A stretch of 19,482 nt of DNA, from positions 1-19,482 of the forward strand of contig JACRCG010000111.1 of assembly GCA_016219145.1 (NCBI GenBank), given 5' to 3'. The translations under genes and the position numbers were made by a program. This document shows positions 6,921 to 14,268 of the stretch, piece by piece. The notes beneath the pieces were generated by a model. That model had not been told where the DNA came from. It saw nothing but the letters and a program-made list of their open reading frames with translations, and did no database searches. This stretch comes from Deltaproteobacteria bacterium (lineage in GTDB: Bacteria > Desulfobacterota > Desulfuromonadia > Geobacterales > Pseudopelobacteraceae). Position 1 is the stretch's first letter. The number at the start of each line of letters is the position of its first letter.

Positions 6921-7549
6921 TCGTCTTCGCCCGCGAACCGGTTCCCGGTCAGGTCAAAACGCGGCTGGCGGCTTCTGTCGGCGACATCGCCGCAGCGGAT
7001 AAATATGCTTCGATGCTGGAGAATGTGCTGAGCAACTGCCGAAAGCTGACAGGTGTTGAGACAACCGTGTTCTGGGACTGTAATGAGGCTTCACTCCCGC
7101 TGTTGGAAAGACGCTACGAATGCCGATCAAAACTACAGGGCGTCGGCAAGCTCGGACAACGGATGCAGGCTGCTTTCGCGGAGATATTCGGAAGCGGCTG
7201 TGATCATTGCTGCATTATCGGCAGCGATTCACCCGACTTGCCGGTTTCGTACATTCTGGAAGCTTTTGATCGGCTGACCTCGCCACAAACCGACGCAGTC
7301 TTCGGGCCGACTCATGACGGCGGCTACTACCTGCTGGGCCTGTCCCGTCTATGGCCGCAACTCTTCGAGAATATCGACTGGAGTACTCCGCAGACGCTTT
7401 TGCAAAGCCTGGATGCAGCAGGTAAAGCCGGAATCAGGGCCGCCCTGCTGCCGAAATGGTATGATATCGACACGCTGGACGACCTGGAAGAATACCGGGC
7501 GCGTACCGGCGCCAAATCGGGTATGTTGAGAGTAAGCGAGGAGTTATGA
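6902..7549 (+). CDS. DUF2064 / TIGR04282-type glycosyltransferase-like protein
   Basis: Member of the GT-A-fold family annotated as rSAM/selenodomain-associated transferase 1 or arsenosugar-type glycosyltransferase. The 215 aa product shows REPVPGQVKTRL at residues 11-22 (nucleotide-binding loop), IGSDSPDLP near 106-114 (the metal-binding acidic motif) and FGPTHDGGYYLLGL near 134-147, the strongest family signature. The substrate is not known; the family name reflects gene neighbourhoods in other genomes, and no arsenic or selenium genes are seen here. It begins inside folE2 (19-bp overlap) and its TGA overlaps the ATG of mqnB (ATGA), so it sits in the middle of an operon. Confidence 0.88.
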   Translation: MSRNALIVFAREPVPGQVKTRLAASVGDIAAADKYASMLENVLSNCRKLTGVETTVFWDCNEASLPLLERRYECRSKLQGVGKLGQRMQAAFAEIFGSGCDHCCIIGSDSPDLPVSYILEAFDRLTSPQTDAVFGPTHDGGYYLLGLSRLWPQLFENIDWSTPQTLLQSLDAAGKAGIRAALLPKWYDIDTLDDLEEYRARTGAKSGMLRVSEEL

Positions 7550-8292
7550 AACCTGTTCTGATTATCGCTGCCATGCCTCAGGAAATACTTCTTCTGGAGA
7601 GTTCTCTGGCGCACTCGACCAGAATGAAGAGCGCCGGTTTTGAGTATCTTGAAGGCAGGCTCGGGAGCCTCAAAATCGTTGTCTGCGCCGGCGGCGCCGG
7701 TAAAATAAATGCCGCCGCCGCCACTGCGGTTTTGATCGAGAAACACCACCCCCGTCTTGTAATCAGCACAGGCTCGGCGGGAGCCTATGTCGGCAGCGGC
7801 CTGTCGATAGGCAATCTGGCTGTCGCCAGTGAAGAATTGCTGGCAGATGAGGGTGTAATGTTGAAGGACGGCTGGAAGGATCTGAGCTACATGGGGCTGC
7901 CGGCGCTTGATAATGGTGGCCGGCAGCATTTCAACTCGATTGTGCTTTCAAGGCATGCTTCCGAAAAAGCCATGCAGCTGGCCGACTACTACGGAGTATT
8001 TCTGATGCGGGGGCGTTTTGCCACGGTTTCAACCTGTAGCGGGACTGTGCAGCGCGGCGAGGAACTGGTCGGACGCTGGAATGTAATTGCCGAAAACATG
8101 GAAGGCGCTGCGGTGGCGCAGGTTTGTCTGCGCTATGGCATTGACTGCCTTGAAATTCGTGGCATCAGCAATATGGTAGAAGAGCGTGATATGAAGAAAT
8201 GGGATCTGCCGCGCGCCGTGGAGGCTGCCCAGCGTTTTGTTCTGAAATACCTGGAAGAGATGAGCAGGCCGGTCAACGCTCTCCGAAGATAG
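7546..8292 (+). CDS. mqnB: Probable futalosine hydrolase (MqnB), nucleosidase family
   Basis: Nucleoside phosphorylase-fold hydrolase that removes the base from futalosine in the alternative menaquinone pathway. The 248 aa product begins MKPVLIIAAMPQEILLL, with E13 in the position of the MTA/SAH nucleosidase catalytic acid, and has a glycine-rich STGSAGAYVGSG segment and ENMEGAAVA at 183-191. The later motif reads RGISNMVEERDMKKWDLP rather than the RAISD... of MTA/SAH nucleosidase, which favours MqnB. The start is clear: GCGAGGAG, then TT, then ATG overlapping the previous stop. The 3' end overlaps the convergent yggS by 20 bp with no terminator. The main alternative is a plain MTA/SAH nucleosidase; other mqn genes in the genome would settle it. 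Confidence 0.8.
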   Translation: MKPVLIIAAMPQEILLLESSLAHSTRMKSAGFEYLEGRLGSLKIVVCAGGAGKINAAAATAVLIEKHHPRLVISTGSAGAYVGSGLSIGNLAVASEELLADEGVMLKDGWKDLSYMGLPALDNGGRQHFNSIVLSRHASEKAMQLADYYGVFLMRGRFATVSTCSGTVQRGEELVGRWNVIAENMEGAAVAQVCLRYGIDCLEIRGISNMVEERDMKKWDLPRAVEAAQRFVLKYLEEMSRPVNALRR

Positions 8293-8956
8293 CCGTTCCG
8301 ACCCGTACCAGCGTGGCGCCCTCCTGGATGGCGGCCTCGAAATCGCCCGACATCCCCATTGACAACTCCTTCATCTTGACCCCTGGAATCCGCTCTGCGG
8401 CGATTGCCAGGGAAAGCTTTCTCAACTCGGCGAAATAGGGGCGGGCCGCCTCAGGATCGTCGAAAAACGGAGGCATTGTCATAAGCCCCTGCACCCTGAT
8501 ATTGGGCAGCAGAGCGCAATCCCGCAGCAGTTGCATGGCCCCTTTCTCCGTTGTCCCTGACTTGGAGATCTCGCCGGATATATTTACCTGTACCAGAATA
8601 TCGCAGATTTTACCAAGCCGGCCCCACTGCCGGCTGATCTCTTCAGCCAGGGAAAGCCGGTCAACCGAGTGAATCAGTGAAACCTTTCCGGCGATGTATT
8701 TGACCTTGTTGCTTTGCAGATGCCCTATAAAGTGCCATGTTACTCCATCCCTGATATCTTCCAGCTTGGCGGTCAACTCCTGGACATAGTTTTCACCGAA
8801 GTCCGTCTGCCCGGCCCGGAACGCCTCCGCAATGTCTGTCGCCGGGCGGGTTTTGGATACCGCCACCAGACGGACAGCCGCAGGATCACGGCCGGCTCCC
8901 TCGGCTGCCGACTGAATGCGCCGGTTGATCTGTGCCAGGTTTTCGGCGATAGACAT
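8273..8956 (-). CDS. YggS/PROSC-family pyridoxal phosphate homeostasis protein
   Basis: PLP-binding protein with a TIM-barrel fold like the N-terminal domain of alanine racemase; it buffers PLP and has no known catalytic activity. The 227 aa product carries the PLP lysine K35 in VAVSKTRP, then DFGENYVQE, WHFIGHLQSNK, and near the C-terminus SMGMSGDFEAAI with GTAIFG, all family hallmarks. The start ATG 8956 has GGGG at close spacing. It follows maf by 10 bp and is the last gene of a minus-strand operon. Its last 20 bp overlap the convergent mqnB end. The cytoplasmic location and role are known from the family. Confidence 0.95.
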   Translation of the reverse strand: MSIAENLAQINRRIQSAAEGAGRDPAAVRLVAVSKTRPATDIAEAFRAGQTDFGENYVQELTAKLEDIRDGVTWHFIGHLQSNKVKYIAGKVSLIHSVDRLSLAEEISRQWGRLGKICDILVQVNISGEISKSGTTEKGAMQLLRDCALLPNIRVQGLMTMPPFFDDPEAARPYFAELRKLSLAIAAERIPGVKMKELSMGMSGDFEAAIQEGATLVRVGTAIFGER

Positions 8957-8966
8957 GGCGCCCCGC

Positions 8967-9554
8967 TTAATCCACTGCCTGCATGGTTTGTAGTACCTCG
9001 TACAACTCGGTCATCGGCAGGCCGATCACATTTGAATATGAGCCGTTGATGGAGCGTACGAAATGAACCGCCCCGCCCTGAATTGCGTAAGCGCCGGCCT
9101 TGTCCATGGGGCAGCCGCTCCTGATATAAGCAGCTATCTCGGATTCTCTAAGTGATTTGAAGGTGACTTCCGTGCTGACGCAGCGGCTGACGTGAATGCT
9201 GCTGATTCTGTCAAACACCGTAAAGCCGGTGATCACCTCATGATCCCGTCCGGAAAGCGCCAGAAGCATTCTGGCGGCATCGGACTCATCGGCTGGCTTA
9301 CCGAGTATGGCGCCGTCAAGGACAACAACCGTGTCAGCGCCGATAAAAAAACGCCCTTCGGCCCTGTTCGCAACCGCATCGGCCTTTTCACGCGAAAGCC
9401 TCATGACATGATCGGCAGGTTTCTCTCCCGGCAGAACGTCTTCACAGATATCTGCCGCCGTGACGCTGAATTCCAGGCCGGCCAGCGCCATCAATTCGGT
9501 TCGGCGCGGTGAAGCAGATGCCAGCACTATTGAGCCGTGGCTGTTGTTCATCAT
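8967..9554 (-). CDS. maf: Maf-family nucleotide pyrophosphatase
   Basis: House-cleaning nucleoside triphosphate pyrophosphatase, most likely of the dTTP/UTP (YhdE-like) subgroup. The 195 aa product contains the substrate-binding loop ASASPRR (residues 12-18), FIGADTVVVLDG with the catalytic acidic residue, LGKPADESDA, and MDKAGAYAIQG near the C-terminus. The start is the first of two adjacent ATGs (9554), preceded by GGGGG at about 7 nt, and it overlaps the TGA of the upstream membrane protein (ATGA). It sits in an operon between that small gene and yggS. Subgroup assignment rests on motif appearance only. Confidence 0.94.
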   Translation of the reverse strand: MMNNSHGSIVLASASPRRTELMALAGLEFSVTAADICEDVLPGEKPADHVMRLSREKADAVANRAEGRFFIGADTVVVLDGAILGKPADESDAARMLLALSGRDHEVITGFTVFDRISSIHVSRCVSTEVTFKSLRESEIAAYIRSGCPMDKAGAYAIQGGAVHFVRSINGSYSNVIGLPMTELYEVLQTMQAVD

Positions 9555-9841
9555 CGTTTATCCCCCAAAGCGTCCGGACCGGAACTATCCTTACGCTGAT
9601 CATTTGCCTTCTGCTGCAACTCCGTTTCGTTCAGTCGCCTGCCATCCTTCTTCCGGCGGACTCTGTCCAGAATGACAATAGCCAGAACGATGACACTCCC
9701 CAAGACGATGCTGGCCGCTACTCCGTTAACAAGGCCGTAGACCAGCGAGGCAACGCCCATTGTCAGAAGCAGCGCCTCCATCGACAAAATCCGGCCGATC
9801 AGGGATGCTTCCTGGATTTCCTTACCGGTGTCATGCGGCAT
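9551..9841 (-). CDS. Small two-helix membrane protein, unknown function
   Basis: 96 aa protein with a short polar N-terminus, two predicted membrane helices (about residues 20-38 and 42-60: LLLTMGVASLVYGLVNG and SIVLGSVIVLAIVIL), then a basic RVRRKKDGRR segment and a polar tail. The positive charges after helix two suggest that both ends are cytoplasmic. I do not recognise a named family. The ATG at 9841 lies within the last codons of the upstream oxidase gene (11-bp overlap), and the stop overlaps the maf start, so translation is probably coupled in a glcD-like, membrane protein, maf, yggS operon. AAGGGA upstream serves as a plausible, slightly distant ribosome site. Confidence 0.78.
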   Translation of the reverse strand: MPHDTGKEIQEASLIGRILSMEALLLTMGVASLVYGLVNGVAASIVLGSVIVLAIVILDRVRRKKDGRRLNETELQQKANDQRKDSSGPDALGDKR

Positions 9842-11234
9842 GGTCCGGCGTCCCTTTCCACGGAAACATCTTGCCCGGATTCAGGATATTGTTTGGATCA
9901 AGAGCCGCCTTGATGGCCTTCATGGCCCCGATCTGCTGGGGCGACAATTCAAGCTCAATGTAAGGAGCCTTGGAAAGGCCGACGCCATGCTCGCCGGACA
10001 TGGTGCCGTTCAGGTCAAGCGCAGCCTGGAACACCTCCCGGATCGCCTCGTGCGCCTTTTCATCCATACCCGGCACCTCTTTGTCCACCATGATATTGAC
10101 ATGGATATTGCCGTCTCCGGCATGGCCGAAGTTCACAATCGGGATATCGTACTTTTGCTGAATCTTTTCGATGGTTCGGATGATTTCGGGAACCTTGCTG
10201 CGCGGCACCACAACATCCTCGTTATATTTGGTGGGATTGATATCCCTCAGAGACGGCGACACCAGCCGCCGCACTCGCCAGAGTTCTTCCGACTCGGCGG
10301 CGTCCCTGGCGGCCCGGAACTGGACCAGCCCCAGCGGCTTGATCAAATCGTGAATCATCGCGGCCTGCTTCTCAATCAGGTCGCGATCGCCATCCACCTC
10401 AATCAGCAGCACCGCACGTCCCTCGGCCGGGATACCCAGATTGAAGCGCCGCTCAACGCATTGCAGAGTCGCATAATCCATGAATTCAAGAGTGGTCGGG
10501 ATAATCTTGTTGCCGATAATGGTCGAAACCGCCTTGGCAGCCCCGTCGATGGAGTCGAAGATCGTCAGCATGGTCTTCTTGGCATCCGGAAACGGCAGAA
10601 TCTTGAAGATGATCTTGGTTATGACGCCCAGTGTCCCCTCGCTGCCGCACAGCAGGCGGGTCAAGTCATATCCGACCACCGCCTTGTAGGTCTCGCCGCC
10701 GGTTCGAATGATTTCACCGGTCGGCAGCACCACCTCCAGCCCCATCACGAAGTCGCGGGTAACGCCGTACTTGACGCAGCGCGGGCCGCCGGCATTCTCG
10801 GCCACGTTGCCACCCAGAGTCGAAAATTTAAGCGAGGCCGGATCGGGCGGATAGAAAAATCCCAGTTTTTCGACCGCCAGCTGGAACTGTTCTGTCACAA
10901 CCCCCGGCTCGACCTCGGCGATCAGGTTTTCCTGATCAATCCGCAGGATACGGTTCATGCGGGTCGTCACCAGTACTACGCCGCCCCCTTTGGGAAGTGA
11001 ACCGCCGGTAAAACCGCTCCCGGCGCCGCGCGGAAATACCGGGAAACGCCTGAGATTAGCCAGTTTCAGGACTTCGGACACCTCAAATGCGTTGGCAGGG
11101 TGCAGCACCGCATCGGGCAGAAACTCCATCTGGGTGGCGTCATAACCGTAGCAGATCATGTCCTGCCTGCTGGTGGTGATGTTTTCAGGGCCGACAATTT
11201 TGGTCAGTTCAGCGATCAGATGCGCCTCAAGCAT
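9831..11234 (-). CDS. FAD-linked oxidase, GlcD / D-lactate dehydrogenase type
   Basis: Flavoprotein that oxidises 2-hydroxy acids such as glycolate or D-lactate. The 467 aa product has an N-terminal PCMH-type FAD domain with the loop FPRGAGSGFTGGSLPKGGG (67-85) and AENAGGPRCVKYG, and a C-terminal FAD-oxidase domain with NFGHAGDGNIHVN and SGEHGVGLSKAPY. I choose ATG 11234 because GAGAGGA precedes it by 6 nt and the residues MLEAHLIAELTKIVG fit the family. A start at 11264 would lie inside a palindrome and lacks a ribosome site; a much longer frame up to 11585 runs antisense through the FKBP gene. No iron-sulfur partner (GlcF) is adjacent, so the substrate and electron acceptor are open. Confidence 0.92.
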   Translation of the reverse strand: MLEAHLIAELTKIVGPENITTSRQDMICYGYDATQMEFLPDAVLHPANAFEVSEVLKLANLRRFPVFPRGAGSGFTGGSLPKGGGVVLVTTRMNRILRIDQENLIAEVEPGVVTEQFQLAVEKLGFFYPPDPASLKFSTLGGNVAENAGGPRCVKYGVTRDFVMGLEVVLPTGEIIRTGGETYKAVVGYDLTRLLCGSEGTLGVITKIIFKILPFPDAKKTMLTIFDSIDGAAKAVSTIIGNKIIPTTLEFMDYATLQCVERRFNLGIPAEGRAVLLIEVDGDRDLIEKQAAMIHDLIKPLGLVQFRAARDAAESEELWRVRRLVSPSLRDINPTKYNEDVVVPRSKVPEIIRTIEKIQQKYDIPIVNFGHAGDGNIHVNIMVDKEVPGMDEKAHEAIREVFQAALDLNGTMSGEHGVGLSKAPYIELELSPQQIGAMKAIKAALDPNNILNPGKMFPWKGTPDHAA

Positions 11235-11260
11235 GGCAAGTCCTCTCAGATTGATTTCAG

Positions 11261-11277
11261 TCATGTACGATACATGA
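11261..11277. promoter_or_regulatory. Perfect 7-3-7 palindrome, candidate operator of the glcD-like operon
   Basis: TCATGTA-CGA-TACATGA is a perfect inverted repeat 27-43 bp upstream of the oxidase ATG. It spans the candidate -10 (TATCGT on the minus strand), which is the position expected for a repressor site. No regulator gene is adjacent, so the binding protein is unknown. Confidence 0.5.
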
Positions 11278-11296
11278 TGAGCGCTTGTTTCTGCAA
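11267..11296 (-). promoter_or_regulatory. Candidate promoter of the glcD-like operon
   Basis: On the minus strand TTGCAG (11296-11291), an 18-nt spacer and TATCGT (11272-11267). Matches are 3-4 of 6 in each box, so this is only a moderate candidate. Its -10 sits in the centre of the palindrome at 11261-11277. Confidence 0.4.
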
Positions 11297-11342
11297 GACC
11301 GTTTTCCGGAGGCAGCATTAATAGAGCCGATGAAAAACGCTG

Positions 11343-11371
11343 TTGCCACAGAGAGCTAAACCATTTATCCT
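11343..11371 (+). promoter_or_regulatory. Candidate promoter of the FKBP-hldE operon
   Basis: TTGCCA (5 of 6) at 11343-11348, a 17-nt spacer and TATCCT (4 of 6) at 11366-11371. This would start a transcript near 11378, about 35 nt before the FKBP ATG. Confidence 0.5.
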
Positions 11372-11412
11372 TGCCGCCGGTTATCACATAAAAACAATGG
11401 AGGTTCACAAGG

Positions 11413-11853
11413 ATGAAGCGTTTGGTAAAGTTTTTTGCAGTCGGGATTCTGGCAGCACTGATAACAGTGCCGGCCTTTGCAGCACAAGAAGCAAACAAGG
11501 CGGAAGCCAGGACGGTTACAACCCCCTCAGGCCTCAAGTACGTCGATGTTGTTGTCGGCAAGGGAGCCTCTCCGGTGGCCGGCAAGCAGGTCAGGGTGCA
11601 TTACACCGGCACTCTTGAAAACGGCAAGAAGTTCGACAGCTCGCTTGACCGCGGGCAGCCGTTTTCGTTTACCATCGGGGTTGGCCAGGTCATTCCGGGC
11701 TGGGATGAAGGCGTTATGACCATGAAGGTCGGCGGCAAACGCAAACTGATCATTCCATCCAAACTCGGTTATGGGACCAGAGGAGCGGGAGCGGCAATCC
11801 CCCCCAACGCTACCCTGCTGTTTGATGTGGAACTGCTGGACGTCTCGCGCTGA
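11413..11853 (+). CDS. Periplasmic FKBP-type peptidyl-prolyl cis-trans isomerase
   Basis: Prolyl isomerase acting on exported proteins. The 146 aa precursor starts with a clear Sec signal peptide: MKR, a hydrophobic core to about residue 20, and VPAFA-AQE as the likely cleavage region (after about residue 23 or 24). A single FKBP domain follows: VRVHYTGTLENGKKFDSSLDRG, FTIGVGQVIPGWDEGVMTMKVGGKR, IPSKLGYGTRGAG, IPPNATLLFDVELLDV, with the usual Y, F, D, VIPGW and Y pocket residues present. No dimerisation domain of the FkpA/Mip type is seen before it. The ATG is preceded by GGAGG, about 11 nt upstream. hldE follows after 26 bp in the same direction. Confidence 0.95.
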   Translation: MKRLVKFFAVGILAALITVPAFAAQEANKAEARTVTTPSGLKYVDVVVGKGASPVAGKQVRVHYTGTLENGKKFDSSLDRGQPFSFTIGVGQVIPGWDEGVMTMKVGGKRKLIIPSKLGYGTRGAGAAIPPNATLLFDVELLDVSR

Positions 11854-11879
11854 TAAACCGACTTTCAAAGGATGCTGGT

Positions 11880-13352
11880 ATGGACCGTAAAAGGATCGAG
11901 TCACTCTTCGCCCGCACTGCATCATTACGCTGTCTGGTTGTCGGCGACCTGATGCTGGATGAATATCTGTGGGGCAAAACGGAGCGTATTTCGCCCGAGG
12001 CGCCGGTGCAGGTGGTTGATGTGCTGCGCGAGGAGCTGCGTCTGGGAGGGGCCGGGAATGTTGTAAACAACCTGGTAGCCCTGGGTGTTCAGGTGGCGGT
12101 CTGCTCGGTAATCGGCGATGATGATAACGGCCGGGCGCTTCTGGATGAGTTTTCCCGCAGAAATGTTGCCTGCGATGCGGTTTTCCGGGATCCCGGTCGC
12201 CGCACCAGCCGCAAGACACGGGTGGTGGCCTCCAATCAGCAGATTGTAAGAATTGATCGCGAGAGCAGGGAATCACTGGGAAGCAGCCTCGAAACGAAGG
12301 TCTGTGAATGGATTACGGCGCACGCGACCGAGTTTGATGTCATCGTCCTGTCCGATTATGGCAAGGGGGTCCTGACCCCTGCCGTAATCACTGCGGCGAT
12401 CTCTGCAGCCGCCGCAGCCGATATTGCGGTGCTGGTAGATCCCAAGGGGACCGATTTTGGCCGTTACAGCGGAGCGACCCTGTTGACGCCAAACCGCAAG
12501 GAGGCCGAGGCAGCGTCCGGCATTGCCATTCGTGACCCGGAAACGCTGGCCGAGGCGGCCAGAGCTATCATGAATGCTGTCAATTTGCAGCATCTCCTGA
12601 TCACCCGCAGCGAGGAAGGCATGTCGCTTTTTTCTCTCAGTGGAGACGCTGTCCACATCCCAACCGTCGCCCGGGAGGTCTTTGATGTCTCCGGAGCAGG
12701 CGATACGGTTCTTGCCGCATTGGCGGCCGGGATCGCGTCCGGCCTGACCATGGCCGAGGCGGCCCGGCTGGCAAACATCGCTGCCGGAATCGCAGTCGGC
12801 AAACTGGGAACCTCCATTGTCACTCCGCAGGAGATCATAGATGCGGTTGCCCTGACCCACCGCGACAGCGATTCCAAGATTAAAACGCTGGATGTGCTGA
12901 CAGCCGTCATTGCGGCTGAAAAAGCATCCGGCAAGCGGATTGTCTTCACTAACGGCTGTTTCGACCTTTTGCATGCCGGGCATGTCAAATATCTTCAGAA
13001 AGCCCGTTGCCTGGGTGGGCTGCTGGTCCTGGGGCTGAACAGCGACGCCTCGGTGCGCCGTTTAAAAGGTGAAAAACGTCCGCTTATAAGTGAAGACGAA
13101 CGCGCTCATATCCTGGCGGCTCTCGACTGCGTTGACTATGTCGTTGTTTTTGATGAGGACACCCCGCTGGAGCTGATTACCGCTCTGAAACCGGACATCC
13201 TGGCAAAAGGGGGCGATTATACTCTGGAAGGGGTAGTCGGGAGGGATTTTGTAGAGGCTTACGGAGGACGGGTAGAACTGGTCTCATTTGTTGACGGAAA
13301 ATCGACTACTAATTTGATTGAGCGTGTTCTGGAGTTGTATTCAAACGATTGA
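11880..13352 (+). CDS. hldE: Bifunctional heptose-7-phosphate kinase / heptose-1-phosphate adenylyltransferase (HldE/RfaE)
   Basis: Makes ADP-heptose for the lipopolysaccharide inner core, supplying two steps: phosphorylation of heptose 7-phosphate at C1 and later adenylylation. The 490 aa length equals a full fusion. The N-terminal PfkB/ribokinase domain (about 1-330) has LGGAGNVVNNL and the ATP/catalytic signature DVSGAGDT (269-276). The C-terminal nucleotidyltransferase domain has FTNGCFDLLHAGHVKYL (356-372) with HxGH at 365-368 and later FVDGKSTTNLIERV. ATG 11880 is preceded by AAAGGA at 7 nt. It is probably co-transcribed with the FKBP gene. No obvious terminator follows before the next gene. 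It implies a Gram-negative outer membrane with heptosylated LPS. Confidence 0.96.
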   Translation: MDRKRIESLFARTASLRCLVVGDLMLDEYLWGKTERISPEAPVQVVDVLREELRLGGAGNVVNNLVALGVQVAVCSVIGDDDNGRALLDEFSRRNVACDAVFRDPGRRTSRKTRVVASNQQIVRIDRESRESLGSSLETKVCEWITAHATEFDVIVLSDYGKGVLTPAVITAAISAAAAADIAVLVDPKGTDFGRYSGATLLTPNRKEAEAASGIAIRDPETLAEAARAIMNAVNLQHLLITRSEEGMSLFSLSGDAVHIPTVAREVFDVSGAGDTVLAALAAGIASGLTMAEAARLANIAAGIAVGKLGTSIVTPQEIIDAVALTHRDSDSKIKTLDVLTAVIAAEKASGKRIVFTNGCFDLLHAGHVKYLQKARCLGGLLVLGLNSDASVRRLKGEKRPLISEDERAHILAALDCVDYVVVFDEDTPLELITALKPDILAKGGDYTLEGVVGRDFVEAYGGRVELVSFVDGKSTTNLIERVLELYSND

Positions 13353-13446
13353 AAAAGGCCTGTAACAGCAGGAATAGTCTGGTTATTACACGAATTATCT
13401 GATATTAGAAGACATTTCATGAGTATTGATATCTGGGGGGGCGGTC

Positions 13447-14187
13447 ATGGCACAGAAGAGCGAACCACGCCGGGAATTATGGATCCTAGGCGTAAAACCG
13501 GGTGAGGGGCGTGAAGACATTGTCTGCTCATATCTTGCATCAGGCGGCTATACCAGCCGTCTTGAACAGTTTGATAACATCGAAACAGGCAGGCCGCTTG
13601 GAATCGTGCTGGACATTTCCCCTTTTTCAGACGACGGCTGGGGACAGCTGCTGAAAATAAAAGGAACGGCCGCAACCCGGAATATCCCGGTTCTGCCGGT
13701 CTTTTTAAGCGAAAAAGGGAAGGTTGGAGGCGTGTTTCCGGTGGCCGGGTTCTTTACACTGCCGATTGATGAACAGTACCTTCTGGACCGACTGGCGGTC
13801 TATGGTCTGACCGAAGACCTTGAAACCTGGGATCTTCAGGCATTGGTTGTGTCCCGCTCAGGCGAAGACCAGCTCTCCAGAGCGCTTGAATCATTGGGTT
13901 TTGGGGTCATTAAGGGTTATACCGGTAAAGAGGCTCTGGCGCTGACCTCCATACATCCGCAATATCTGGCCTTCAGCTCTCACATGTTGCCGGATATGTC
14001 AGGATTTGAGATGCTGGAAAAATTCAGGCTTTTCCCGTACAGCCGCAACATTCCTATCTTTGTGCTTCTCAAAGCTGAGATGAAAAGCGGAGAGAAGCTG
14101 GCCATGAGCCGCGAGATAGCCCACCTGGTCAGCAAGAAGCAGTTGTCATGCGAGGAATTTCTTTCCTATCTGCGACGGCGCGAGTAA
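13447..14187 (+). CDS. Protein with two tandem degenerate response-regulator receiver domains
   Basis: 246 aa soluble protein, not matched to a named family. Residues about 10-120 and 130-245 each look like a receiver fold. The first has LGIVLDISPFSDDGW with D56 at the usual phospho-acceptor place, but the region of the conserved lysine reads FFTLPID (Lys replaced by Leu), and no acidic pair follows the first strand. The second has MLPDMSGFEMLEKFR, very like the receiver D-x-M-L-P-D-x-x-G motif, but serine (S178) stands where the aspartate should be, and the first strand ends LVVSRSGED without the acidic pair. No output domain is visible. ATG 13447 is preceded by a run of G (13435-13441). It lies between hldE and the atp operon. 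Confidence 0.8.
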   Translation: MAQKSEPRRELWILGVKPGEGREDIVCSYLASGGYTSRLEQFDNIETGRPLGIVLDISPFSDDGWGQLLKIKGTAATRNIPVLPVFLSEKGKVGGVFPVAGFFTLPIDEQYLLDRLAVYGLTEDLETWDLQALVVSRSGEDQLSRALESLGFGVIKGYTGKEALALTSIHPQYLAFSSHMLPDMSGFEMLEKFRLFPYSRNIPIFVLLKAEMKSGEKLAMSREIAHLVSKKQLSCEEFLSYLRRRE

Positions 14188-14194
14188 TTCCGAA

Positions 14195-14224
14195 TTGACA
14201 CCGCCTGTTGGTTTATGTTATGAG
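14195..14224 (+). promoter_or_regulatory. Candidate promoter of the atpZ-I-B-E operon
   Basis: A perfect TTGACA at 14195-14200, an 18-nt spacer, and TATGAG (4 of 6) at 14219-14224. Transcription would begin near 14231, about 38 nt before the atpZ ATG. The -35 box begins 8 bp after the stop of the preceding gene. Confidence 0.55.
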
Positions 14225-14268
14225 AGTTAGGTTTTTGGGTACTAAGGTCGGCACGCGGACATCTGCTC

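Noticed and set aside
7546..8292. Calling mqnB an MTA/SAH nucleosidase (mtnN)
   Set aside because: The motif RGISNMVEERD...WDLP fits futalosine hydrolases better than the RAISD motif of MtnN; kept only as an alternative.
9828..11000. A 390-codon open frame on the plus strand opposite the FAD oxidase
   Set aside because: Its composition is that of an antisense shadow (His/Gln/Arg-rich, no motif), and the minus-strand frame is a full oxidase.
11341..11360. Another copy of the CACAGAG repeat upstream of FKBP
   Set aside because: Only a short CCACAGAGAG match, with no inverted partner; expected by chance.
11235..11585. N-terminal extension of the FAD oxidase up to 11585
   Set aside because: It runs antisense through the FKBP gene and the divergent promoter region, and lacks family-like residues; GAGAGGA marks the start at 11234.
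11527..12276. A 249-codon open frame on the minus strand across FKBP and hldE
   Set aside because: Low-complexity Pro/Arg/Ser composition and no ribosome site; a shadow of two real genes.
13353..13395. Terminator after hldE
   Set aside because: The only inverted repeat (CCTG...CAGG) has a 4-bp stem and no T-tract after it.
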